Positions 27,826 through 35,642 of a stretch of 64,000 bases of DNA are shown here, in pieces; the stretch's first letter is position 1, and the number at the start of each line of letters is the position of its first letter. The stretch spans positions 434,001 through 498,000 of the forward strand of contig NZ_VYPZ01000001.1 of assembly GCF_008710155.1 (NCBI RefSeq), in the 5' to 3' direction. The notes under the pieces are model-generated. The model worked only from the letters and a program-made list of their open reading frames with translations. It was not told the origin of the DNA and searched no databases. The translations under genes were made by a program, and so were the position numbers. The DNA comes from Sphingobium limneticum (GTDB lineage: Bacteria > Pseudomonadota > Alphaproteobacteria > Sphingomonadales > Sphingomonadaceae).

Positions 27826-28770
27826 TCAGCCGATCGCGGCCACCAGCGACCGGGGCACTCGCAATAACGATCCATGCCGTGCGCCTGCCGGCATGGTCAG
27901 GCGATCGCTGACATCGTCCCACACGGCCATGTCGCGCGTCATCGCCGCGCCCCACCGCCCTTCCTTATAGACGTCATAATAGCAGACCAGCGCATCGCCG
28001 ATCCGCGTCGCCATCGGCCCTTCGACCCAGGCGGGGGAAAAGGGTTTGGACAGCGGTCCGAACGGCCCGGTCGGGCTGTCCGCCTTTGCAACCTGCAAAT
28101 ATTTGCGCTGCGGTTCGACCGTCTCGTCCTTGACGATCAGATAAAGCGCATCGTCCGGGCCGCGCGCGAAACTGCCGTCGATTACGCTGAAACCGGGATC
28201 GTAGAGCGGCTTTGCGGCCGAGAAGCTGACGAAATCTGTCGTACTGATATGCCACAGCCGGTGATTATAGCCCGATTCCGATGCGCCCGCCGTCTCGGTG
28301 AAGCGGCCGCTCACCGTGCTGGACCAGAAAATCTCGGTGCGGCCGGTGCGCGGATCATGGATCGCCTCGGGCGCCCTGCAATTGCGCGTCCCCGGCACGT
28401 CGGCCATCACCGGGATCGCCTGCTGCGCCGACCAGTGGATCAGGTCGCGACTGGTCGCATGGCCGATCGTCACGCCTTCCCAAGCGGTGGTCCAGAGCAG
28501 ATGATAGACCCGTCCATCGTGAAAGAGGAAAGGATCGCGCAGCAGCTTCTTTTCCCCCACCGTCGGTACCAACAGGCTGCGCCCGCCTACCAGCGTGCGG
28601 AAGGTGAAGCCATCCTCGCTCACCGCCAGCTTCAGCCCATCCGCCTCGCCGGCCTTCCCCGTGGTGAAATAGGCGAAGAGCAGCAGATCGTCCTTGCGCG
28701 CCGCTCGCCCGGTCGCGCAGGCGGCCAGCGTCATGGCGCCCAGCCCAAGGGTGAAGTCCCGGCGTCTCAT
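27826..28770 (-). CDS. GH43-like beta-propeller glycosidase, predicted lipoprotein
   Basis: 314 residues. The N-terminus combines a twin-arginine-like MRRRDFTLG with a lipobox ending LAAC (Cys near 18), so it is predicted to be a periplasmic lipoprotein. The five-bladed propeller pattern is seen in repeated blades such as LKLAVSEDGFTF, LLRDPFLFHDGRVYHLLWT, IGHATSRDLIHWS and LYDPGFSVIDGSFARGPDDALYLIVKDE. This family includes arabinosidases and galactosidases. It overlaps the upstream GH53 gene by 4 bp (ATGA), which suggests removal of arabinose or galactose side chains of rhamnogalacturonan. Activity is not proven by the visible motifs. Confidence 0.75.
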   Translation of the reverse strand: MRRRDFTLGLGAMTLAACATGRAARKDDLLLFAYFTTGKAGEADGLKLAVSEDGFTFRTLVGGRSLLVPTVGEKKLLRDPFLFHDGRVYHLLWTTAWEGVTIGHATSRDLIHWSAQQAIPVMADVPGTRNCRAPEAIHDPRTGRTEIFWSSTVSGRFTETAGASESGYNHRLWHISTTDFVSFSAAKPLYDPGFSVIDGSFARGPDDALYLIVKDETVEPQRKYLQVAKADSPTGPFGPLSKPFSPAWVEGPMATRIGDALVCYYDVYKEGRWGAAMTRDMAVWDDVSDRLTMPAGARHGSLLRVPRSLVAAIG

Positions 28771-29978
28771 CGATAGGCCTTCGCCATCTCGCCATAAAGT
28801 TTGAGCAGGTCGTTGGCGACATAGTCGCCGCCCTTGCCCATGGGACCGGTCGGCTCGGGCTTGGGCGCGGCCTGCGCGCTCACGAGGCCACCAGGCGCTT
28901 CGGCGCTGTTCAATCCTTGCGCAATCAGGTCCGGCTTGGCGCCTTCGCCCGCATTATGGCCATCCTGGTCGAAGATCGCCTCCTGGTGTCGCGTCGGCTC
29001 CCAGATAAACGCCCCCCAGCCATGTTTGCCCGGCAGGGCATGGACCAGATCGTTGATATAGCGCTTCCGGCTCGAATATTCCGCGACCAGCAAGCCCTTG
29101 TCGGGATAGCGTTTGACGAACTCGCTGAAGCTGGTTGCCCAGTCGCCTTGCGCCCGCTGCTGGTAGCAGGAAAAGCCGATCACGTCGAAATCGACCTTGC
29201 GCGCGATCAGCGCGTCGGTCCATTCGCGCACGATCGGCCAATGGCGGCCCAGATGATTGTGCAACTGGATCTTCACATCCGGCTCCGCTCGCCGCGCACC
29301 CGCAATGCCGGCGCGCAGCAATTGCGCGAACCCGTCGAACCCGCCCACTGCGCCGACTTTGGCATGATTGGCGTCGGTCACCGGATTGCCGGTCGACGTG
29401 GACAATTTCACCCGCCCATGGGGCCAGAGCATGCCGAAGGTCGTCTCATTGCCGATGACCGCCATATCGACCGGCGCGCCGCCCGCGCGCATCGCGACCA
29501 GCGTGTCGTGCGTATGCGCCTCGACCGCCTTGGCCAGTTGCGGCAGATCGTAACCGGCCCACGCGGCGGGCACGCCCTGATGCTCCGGGTCCGCCCATGT
29601 GTCGCTATAATGAAAGCTCAGCACCAGATAGAGGCCGGCCTCGCGAATGCGCCGACCCAGCTTGATCGTCTGCGCCAGCCCCGCCCAGGCCTTGTCCGGT
29701 TCGCGCTTCGCATAGCCCTTGGCCGGATCGACGAAAATGCGCAGCCGGATCGCATTGAAGCCGGCATCGCGCAGCAGCAGGATCGGGTCTTTCTGCACCC
29801 CATCGATGAAATAGCGCGCGCCGGCCGCCTCATCCTCTGGAATCCAGCTGATATCCGCGCCGATCAGATAGGGGCCGGGCCGTGCGCCATTCTTGGTGCC
29901 GCCAAAAGCCACCTGCGGCAGCGCCATCCCCAACGCCGCAAGGCCGCTGGCCGCCAACATAGTCCGCCGATCGGGCAT
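28767..29978 (-). CDS. GH53 arabinogalactan endo-beta-1,4-galactanase
   Basis: 403 residues with a Tat-like export signal (MPDRRTMLAASGLAALG). The GH53 barrel starts at YLIGADISWIPEDEAAG and FNAIRLRIFVDP. The acid/base Glu is in VIGNETTFGMLWPHG (near 195) and the nucleophile Glu is in LLVAEYSSRKRY (near 300), both at the expected strands. It cuts beta-1,4-galactan, the main side chain of type I arabinogalactan and rhamnogalacturonan-I. AGGAGAGGC lies immediately upstream of the ATG. It pairs with GH43 (downstream) and GH35 beta-galactosidase elsewhere in the locus. Confidence 0.9.
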   Translation of the reverse strand: MPDRRTMLAASGLAALGMALPQVAFGGTKNGARPGPYLIGADISWIPEDEAAGARYFIDGVQKDPILLLRDAGFNAIRLRIFVDPAKGYAKREPDKAWAGLAQTIKLGRRIREAGLYLVLSFHYSDTWADPEHQGVPAAWAGYDLPQLAKAVEAHTHDTLVAMRAGGAPVDMAVIGNETTFGMLWPHGRVKLSTSTGNPVTDANHAKVGAVGGFDGFAQLLRAGIAGARRAEPDVKIQLHNHLGRHWPIVREWTDALIARKVDFDVIGFSCYQQRAQGDWATSFSEFVKRYPDKGLLVAEYSSRKRYINDLVHALPGKHGWGAFIWEPTRHQEAIFDQDGHNAGEGAKPDLIAQGLNSAEAPGGLVSAQAAPKPEPTGPMGKGGDYVANDLLKLYGEMAKAYR

Positions 29979-30030
29979 GCCTCTCTCCTGTTGTTATTGT
30001 GGCGGGTTGGGCCCCCGCTCCAGCCTCGTC

Positions 30031-30786
30031 TTATCGCGCGAGCCACCCGCCATCGACGGCCAGCACATGGCCATGGATATAATCCGCCGCCCGCGACGCC
30101 AGGAACACGGCCGCGCCGCCGATGTCGCTGGCCTCGCCCCAGCGTCCGGCCGGGATGCGCTCCTGTATCTGCCGGTTGCGCGTCTCATCGGCCTGCAAGG
30201 CGGCGGTGTTGTTGGTTGCGATATAGCCCGGCGCGATCGCGTTGACGTTCACGCCCCTGGCCGCCCACTCGTTCGCCAGCAGCTTCGTCAGCCCCGCCGC
30301 CCCGCTTTTCGACGCGGTATAGCTTGGCACCCGGATGCCGCCCTGGAAGGACAGCAAGGAGGCGATGTTGACGATCTTGCCGCTGCCTTGCGCGATCATG
30401 TGCCGACCCGCCGCCTGACAGAGGAAGAACAAAACTTTAAGGTTGGTGTCGATCACCGCGTCCCAGTCTTCTTCGGTGAAGTCGACGCTGTCGGCCCGGC
30501 GGATGATCCCGGCATTGTTGACCAATATGTCGAGCCTGCCCAGTTTCTCGATCGTCTCGTCCACCACCCGCTGCACCGGCTCGATGCTGCTGAGATCGGC
30601 CGATATGATCTCCGCCCGGCGGCCGAGCGCATGGACCTGCGCCACCGTCTCTTCCGCCGGGGTGCGCCCCACCGCCGCGATATCGGCGCCCGCCGCGGCC
30701 AGCGACAGCGCGATCGCCTGGCCGATACCGGTATTGGCGCCGGTGACGATCGCCACCTTGCCGGAAAGATCGAAGATTTGGGTCAT
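30031..30786 (-). CDS. kduD: 2-dehydro-3-deoxy-D-gluconate 5-dehydrogenase
   Basis: SDR oxidoreductase of 251 residues converting 2,5-diketo-3-deoxygluconate to 2-keto-3-deoxygluconate with NAD(P)H, in pectin degradation. Motifs are VTGANTGIGQAIA, NNAGIIRRADSVDF (a KduD signature) and the catalytic Ser/YTASKSG. GGAGAA is 6 bp before the ATG. It follows kduI downstream of a palindromic repeat element. The next enzymes (KDG kinase and aldolase) are not in the window. Confidence 0.93.
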   Translation of the reverse strand: MTQIFDLSGKVAIVTGANTGIGQAIALSLAAAGADIAAVGRTPAEETVAQVHALGRRAEIISADLSSIEPVQRVVDETIEKLGRLDILVNNAGIIRRADSVDFTEEDWDAVIDTNLKVLFFLCQAAGRHMIAQGSGKIVNIASLLSFQGGIRVPSYTASKSGAAGLTKLLANEWAARGVNVNAIAPGYIATNNTAALQADETRNRQIQERIPAGRWGEASDIGGAAVFLASRAADYIHGHVLAVDGGWLAR

Positions 30787-30801
30787 GGACTATTCTCCGC
30801 A

Positions 30802-30887
30802 TCATCCCCGCGAAGGCGGGGATCCTTCTCCCGGTCGTGCCATCTGTGGCCTGGTCAGGAGATGGATACCCGCCTTCGCGGGGATGA
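30802..30887. repeat. REP-like inverted repeat between kduI and kduD
   Basis: Two 24-bp arms (30802-30825 and 30864-30887), complementary except at one position, are separated by 38 bp. Each arm contains the smaller palindrome CCCCGCGAAGGCGGGG or its relative. This is the style of dispersed extragenic palindromes frequent in alphaproteobacterial genomes. No second copy was found in this window. Confidence 0.8.
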
Positions 30888-30914
30888 CGGCAAGGGGGTT
30901 AGGGGGGCGGTCGA

Positions 30915-31754
30915 TTACGCCAGCTGGCAGATATCCAGCACGTTCATGTCGGTATAATCCTGGTTCTCGCCCGCCATCGCCCAGATGAAGGCATAGGCCT
31001 TGGTGCCCGATCCCATATGCACCGACCAGGGCGGGGAGATTACCGCTTCCTCGTTCGCCATGACGATGTGCCGCATCGCTTCGCCTTCGCCCATATAGTG
31101 GAAGACGCGGTCGCTCGGCCCGTCCAGCTCGAAATAGAAATAGATCTCGCTGCGACGCTCATGGATATGCGGGGGCATGGTGTTCCACACCGAACCGGGC
31201 TTGAGCACCGTCAGGCCCATCACCAGCTGCGCGCTCTCGCAGATGCCGGGGATGACCATCTGATAGATCGTCCGCTCGTTCGATTCCTCAAGGGAGCCGC
31301 GTTCCAGCGTGGTCGCATCCGCCACCGAGATCAGCTGCGTCCTGAACCCCTTATGCGCCGGGCAGGAGGCAAGATAATAGCGTGCGCCAGCCCCCGCAAA
31401 TTCCACATACTTCGCGCCCATCGTCACATAGAGGCAATCCTTGTTGCCCAGCGTGAAGACTTCGCCATCGACCGTGACCGTGCCGGTGACGCCACCGACA
31501 TTGACGATCGCCAGTTCGCGCCGCTCCAGAAAGGGATGGCCCGCCGCCGAGGCCGGCTCGCTGTGCGCCGGCAGCGTCACCGGCGCATCCACCACCGCCA
31601 CGCCGCCGATCACGAACCGCTCCGCATGGGTATAGTTCAGCACCACCTCACCATCGCGGAACAGACCGCCGATCAGATAACGATCCCGCAATTCGTCGTT
31701 CGATACGCACTCCATCATGTCGGGATGCGTCGCATAATAGGTCTTCTCGAACAT
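30915..31754 (-). CDS. kduI: 5-dehydro-4-deoxy-D-glucuronate isomerase
   Basis: Cupin isomerase of 279 residues that converts 4-deoxy-L-threo-5-hexosulose uronate, released from unsaturated oligogalacturonates, into 2,5-diketo-3-deoxygluconate. The metal site is seen in [17 protein letters not shown] (His-x-His-x4-Glu) and [11 protein letters not shown]. Length and start (AAGGAG before the ATG) are normal. It feeds KduD encoded 128 bp downstream. Its substrate implies pectate or rhamnogalacturonan lyases encoded elsewhere. Confidence 0.96.
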   Translation of the reverse strand: MFEKTYYATHPDMMECVSNDELRDRYLIGGLFRDGEVVLNYTHAERFVIGGVAVVDAPVTLPAHSEPASAAGHPFLERRELAIVNVGGVTGTVTVDGEVFTLGNKDCLYVTMGAKYVEFAGAGARYYLASCPAHKGFRTQLISVADATTLERGSLEESNERTIYQMVIPGICESAQLVMGLTVLKPGSVWNTMPPHIHERRSEIYFYFELDGPSDRVFHYMGEGEAMRHIVMANEEAVISPPWSVHMGSGTKAYAFIWAMAGENQDYTDMNVLDICQLA

Positions 31755-31813
31755 CTGAATCTCCTTGGAACTTTGCGCTTTTATAGCGGCCGCACCATCA
31801 AAAGGAAGGATTT

Positions 31814-31831
31814 ATTCCCTGAATGTGGAAT
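31814..31831. promoter_or_regulatory. Weak IclR-type operator candidate upstream of kduI
   Basis: ATTCCCTGAATGTGGAAT has perfect 5-bp arms (ATTCC/GGAAT) and the right half GTGGAA of the locus-wide motif. It is about 60-77 bp upstream of kduI. It agrees at roughly 10 of 15 positions with the proposed consensus, the weakest of the set. Confidence 0.35.
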
Positions 31832-31853
31832 GATGTCTTAACATACGGACACA

Positions 31854-32834
31854 TCACGGCGCTAGCCTGACATGCACCGGCGCCTCGCGATCCACGCTGA
31901 TGATGCCGTCCTTTTCCGTCAGTTCGGCAATCTGCAACACACTGCGCCGCTTCCAGTCGGGGTTGGCCTTGGCCGCACCCTCGCCATCCTGATGCACGAA
32001 ATACAGGATATAGGCGCGTTTCCCCGCAACGATGATATCGGGATGCTGCCCCTTGGCGCGATCGGTCGGCTGCAAGCCCGGCGTCGCCAGGATATGTCCG
32101 GGCTGCGTCGTCCAATGCGCCCCATCGTCGGACCGCATCACCAGCAGGCCCTTCCATGCATCGGAAATCAGCCAGTAACGCCCCTTCCACCGAAATGCCT
32201 TCGGCCCTTCGCCCGGCGTCTGGGTCAGCCGGTCCTTGACCGTCCAGTGGACCAGATCGTCGCTGTCGGCGGTAACGATGGCCTTGTTCTGCCGCTCGTC
32301 ATTGAAGAACAGCCGATAACCCCCTGCCTTCTTTCCTTTGCCCGGCAGCGCCAGCACGCTCGCATCGATCACCCGGTCGGACCCCAGATCCAGCCGCTCG
32401 CCACAGGTCCAGCTTTTCAGGTCCGGGCTGGTCAGGTGGACGATGAAGCGCGGCGCATTCCAGTCGCGGAACACGCCCGGCACCACCGTCAGCCACATAT
32501 GCCACTGTCCCGCCAGCCATTGCACCTCAGGTGCCCAGAGCGTCTCGCCGGTGCAGGCCTTGGGAATATCCGCCGTCCCGCCATAGCGCCAATGCGCGCC
32601 ATTCTTCGACCGCGCGACACCGATCGCCGTGCCATGCACCCAGCGCACATCCTTGGCATCGTCCATAGGCAGGTCCGCGCGCCGATTGGTATAGAACATC
32701 ACCCATTCGCCCGTCTTGCGATCCCGCACCGTGGAGGCATCGGCCGCGCCGTCATGCACCGGATCGCGAAACAAGGGCTTGGGCGCGACCGGCCCACTCG
32801 CAGCGGCCGCCAGCATCAGCAGCGCACCGATCAT
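31854..32834 (-). CDS. GH43-like secreted beta-propeller glycosidase
   Basis: 326 residues with a short signal peptide (MIGALLMLAAAASG). Propeller blades typical of GH43/GH32-clan proteins are visible: LFRDPVHDGAADASTVRDRKTGEWVMFYT, GTAIGVARSKNGAHW, WAPEVQWLAGQWHMWL, VIDASVLALPGKG, GEGPKAFRWKGRYWLISD. The DAS triplet, APEV and the acidic EGPK segment are in positions used by GH43 catalytic acids. It overlaps the SGNH esterase gene upstream by 4 bp. A side-chain arabinosidase or similar role is inferred from the locus. Confidence 0.72.
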   Translation of the reverse strand: MIGALLMLAAAASGPVAPKPLFRDPVHDGAADASTVRDRKTGEWVMFYTNRRADLPMDDAKDVRWVHGTAIGVARSKNGAHWRYGGTADIPKACTGETLWAPEVQWLAGQWHMWLTVVPGVFRDWNAPRFIVHLTSPDLKSWTCGERLDLGSDRVIDASVLALPGKGKKAGGYRLFFNDERQNKAIVTADSDDLVHWTVKDRLTQTPGEGPKAFRWKGRYWLISDAWKGLLVMRSDDGAHWTTQPGHILATPGLQPTDRAKGQHPDIIVAGKRAYILYFVHQDGEGAAKANPDWKRRSVLQIAELTEKDGIISVDREAPVHVRLAP

Positions 32835-34021
32835 CGCAGCAACTTCAGGTCGATCGCATCGGCCATGACGCGGAACCCAGCATCATTGGGATGCAGCGCA
32901 TCGCCCACATCATAGGGCTTGGCCATGCGCGCAGGATCGGCCAGATCGGCAATCGCCTTCGCCAGATCGACAAAGCCGTCCGCCTCGTCATTCTGGCGAA
33001 TCCAGTCGTTGACTGCGACCCGCACCGCCTCGCCTTGCTCGCTCCAATAGCCCGCACCCTTATAGGGCAGGATGGTGGCCAATATGATCTTCACGCCCCG
33101 ATCATGCGCCCGCGCGATCATCTGGCGATAGGCACCGACAAGCGCGTCGCGGGTCGGGATCGGCCGCTTCTGCGCAAAGGCCGAGCCGATATCGTTCACT
33201 CCCTCGAGCACCACCACATGGGTCACGCCCGGCACCGCCAGCACATCGCTGTCGAACCGCGCCAGCGCATTATTCCCATCGCCCTCGCTCAGCAGCCGGT
33301 TGGCGCTGATCCCGGCATTGGCGACCCCCACAGACGTACGCCCCGCCTTTTGCAGCCGCTCCGCCAGCAGATCGGGCCAGCGGCGATTGCTATCGGTCGT
33401 GGCGCGCACGCCATCGGTAATGGAATCGCCCAGCGTCACGATAGTCGTGCCGGCCCGGCGATTTTCCACTTCCACACCGGACAGGATGATGCGCGGCCCG
33501 ATCACCGTCGCATCGGTCAAGCTGGTCGCCCCGGTCTGATCGCCCGGCGCGGTCCAGCCGGTCGCGGCGGAATAGCTGTGGACCGTTGCTTCCGGCGCGC
33601 CCTGCGGCAGATGCAGGCTAATCGTCAGCCGGGTCAGCGGCTTGACCGGCAGCGCGATCGGATCGCTCAGCAACGGCGCGCGCGCCGGCACGGTCGCGCC
33701 CTGCGCCCCGTTGAAGGTCACGACATGGTCGGACCCCGCCATGATCGCGCCATTCTCATCCGCCAGCGCGACATGCACCGCGCCCAGCAGTAGCGGTTGT
33801 GTCGACATCTCGTTGGACAGGCGCAGGCGGATACGCTGCCCGCCGCTGCTGATCCGCACCACCTGTCGCACGGTCCGATCCTGCAACTCAGGGCGCTTCT
33901 CCGGTGGCGCTTTCGACACCAGGGGCGCCGCCATCCAGCTCCGCGACCAGCCATCGGCCAGCGCCGGCGTCGTCATCAGCGCGCCCGTCAGCACCACGCC
34001 CAGCATCATGCTCCGCTTCAT
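32831..34021 (-). CDS. Secreted SGNH/GDSL hydrolase, probable carbohydrate esterase
   Basis: About 396 residues with signal peptide (MKRSMMLGVVLTGALMTTPALA). An N-terminal beta domain (RQVVRISSGGQRIRLRLSNE) precedes the SGNH core: block I GDSITDGV, block III GVNDIGSAF, and block V DALHPNDAG giving the Asp-His pair. Three consecutive ATGs occur; the last, at 34021, is preferred because AAGGGG is spaced 6 bp from it and touches the first. It is 14 bp after the GPH transporter gene. Removal of acetyl groups from pectic oligomers is plausible but inferred. Confidence 0.85.
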   Translation of the reverse strand: MKRSMMLGVVLTGALMTTPALADGWSRSWMAAPLVSKAPPEKRPELQDRTVRQVVRISSGGQRIRLRLSNEMSTQPLLLGAVHVALADENGAIMAGSDHVVTFNGAQGATVPARAPLLSDPIALPVKPLTRLTISLHLPQGAPEATVHSYSAATGWTAPGDQTGATSLTDATVIGPRIILSGVEVENRRAGTTIVTLGDSITDGVRATTDSNRRWPDLLAERLQKAGRTSVGVANAGISANRLLSEGDGNNALARFDSDVLAVPGVTHVVVLEGVNDIGSAFAQKRPIPTRDALVGAYRQMIARAHDRGVKIILATILPYKGAGYWSEQGEAVRVAVNDWIRQNDEADGFVDLAKAIADLADPARMAKPYDVGDALHPNDAGFRVMADAIDLKLLR

Positions 34022-34035
34022 CATCATCCCCTTGT

Positions 34036-35556
34036 TCACCCCGCCGATCGGGCCACCGGATTGTTGCCCCATAGCTGGTCGTAACGCCAGCCGGACAGAT
34101 CCTCGACCACCATGGCGGCCGCGGGGGAGGAGGGGGTGGTGGCCCCGCTCCGCAAATGCTCGATCTCGCACATCAATATGTCGTGGGTTGCGGGGCTGAG
34201 GCGGAAGCGCGTGGACACGATGATGCCAAAGGCCAGACAGCCAACCGTCCCCACGCCCAGCAGCAACGCCATGGTCAGGATCGCGCCATGGCTCTGCGCC
34301 TGCGCGCCCGATACGAAGCCACCCGCCTGCATGATGAAGCCCACGGCCACCACGGCGGCGGCCTGCGTCGCCTTGCGCACGAAAGTCATGACCCCGGCAA
34401 AGCTGCCCTCGCGCCGCTGGCCGGTGACGATCTCGTCCACATCCGCCATATAATTATATGTCGCCCAGGGAATGTAATTGAGCGCCCCGCGCCCCAGCCC
34501 TACCAGCACGATCGGCAGCCAGATCCACGGAGACGTCGCCGGCACGCCCAGCAGCCACAACGCCAGCAATGCGAACACGCCCACGGCGAAATCCGCCGCC
34601 GCGACCTGATAGGCTTTCGCCGGTGACGCGCGCAGCGCCAGGTTGATGGCGATGATCACCGCGGCGAACTGCACGATATACATGGTGCCCAGCAATCCCG
34701 ACGCGATCGCCATCGACCCCGACATTGCGAAGATCACGAAGAAGGTGAAGGCCGCGTTGAAAATATCCTGGCTGATATAGCCGCCCAGATACATGCCCAG
34801 ATGCAGCCGGAACGCTCGGATGCGCATGGTCGAGAACAGGTTGCGATAGAGCGCCTTCAACGCCTGTCCAGCGCCGCCCGCACTTTTGCGTTCCGGCGCC
34901 ACGTCCAGTGCGCCCGGCATATGCCGTTCCCAGCTGAACAGATAGAGCAGCCCCGCCGTCACCATGAACAGGGCGGCGAAGATCAGGCCCATGTAGAAGA
35001 AAGTGTCGGCGCTGTCCCGGCCCAGCGCATTGATCAGCCACAGTGGCAGGAAGCCCGCCAGGATCGCCGAAGCCTGTCCGAACAATATGCGCGACCCCGC
35101 AAATTTCGCCTTGGTCCGATAGTCGGTCGACATTTCGGCCGCCAGCGTCTCGAACGGGATGATCTCCATCGCATAGACCAGCTCGAACAGCACATAGCTG
35201 ACCAGATAATACCAGAATCCCTGTCCCGGCAGCCACATCAGCGCGAAGCTTGGCAACAGCGGGATGGCGGCCAATATGAAGAAGCGCCGCCGCCCCAATT
35301 TCCGGCCCAGCCAAGTCGATCCGAAATGATCGGAAATATAGCCGATCATGGGCGAGGCAAACGCGTCCAATATGCGCGCCACGGCAAAGATAGTCGCGGC
35401 CTGTCCGGCGCTAAGCCCACAAAATTGCGTGTAGAAAATCAGCACCCAGCCGGAAATGACGGCCATCGACCCGGCGCCCAGAACATCGTTGGAGCCATAG
35501 GCGAGGTAATTTTGCAGGCGGACGGGTCGGGTGGGTTCAGGCACGTTCAATCTCAT
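34036..35556 (-). CDS. GPH-family (glycoside-pentoside-hexuronide:cation) symporter
   Basis: 506-residue inner-membrane permease with about 12 membrane segments. GPH features include the N-terminal YLAYGSNDVLGAG, the DAFASPMIGYISDHFGSTWLGRKLGRRRFF loop and the YIPWATYNYMADVDEIVTGQRREGSFAGVMTFVRK segment before the last helices. It likely imports unsaturated galacturonate-rhamnose oligomers or uronates released in the periplasm. A candidate operator lies in the 86-bp gap upstream, suggesting its own promoter for the transporter-esterase-GH43 group. Confidence 0.9.
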   Translation of the reverse strand: MRLNVPEPTRPVRLQNYLAYGSNDVLGAGSMAVISGWVLIFYTQFCGLSAGQAATIFAVARILDAFASPMIGYISDHFGSTWLGRKLGRRRFFILAAIPLLPSFALMWLPGQGFWYYLVSYVLFELVYAMEIIPFETLAAEMSTDYRTKAKFAGSRILFGQASAILAGFLPLWLINALGRDSADTFFYMGLIFAALFMVTAGLLYLFSWERHMPGALDVAPERKSAGGAGQALKALYRNLFSTMRIRAFRLHLGMYLGGYISQDIFNAAFTFFVIFAMSGSMAIASGLLGTMYIVQFAAVIIAINLALRASPAKAYQVAAADFAVGVFALLALWLLGVPATSPWIWLPIVLVGLGRGALNYIPWATYNYMADVDEIVTGQRREGSFAGVMTFVRKATQAAAVVAVGFIMQAGGFVSGAQAQSHGAILTMALLLGVGTVGCLAFGIIVSTRFRLSPATHDILMCEIEHLRSGATTPSSPAAAMVVEDLSGWRYDQLWGNNPVARSAG

Positions 35557-35607
35557 CCTCGCCTTGGGTCGCGCCTGTGATTCTTATCCTTGGGCACGGG
35601 CATTAAA

Positions 35608-35622
35608 TGCCACATAGTGGAC
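35608..35622. promoter_or_regulatory. IclR-type operator candidate upstream of the GPH transporter
   Basis: TGCCACATAGTGGAC contains CCAC-ATA-GTGG, a perfect interrupted palindrome, and differs at two positions from the proposed consensus TTCCACATAGTGGAA. It lies about 52-66 bp upstream of the transporter start, in the gap after the GH115 stop. Confidence 0.55.
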
Positions 35623-35642
35623 GTCTATCACGCAATATGAAA

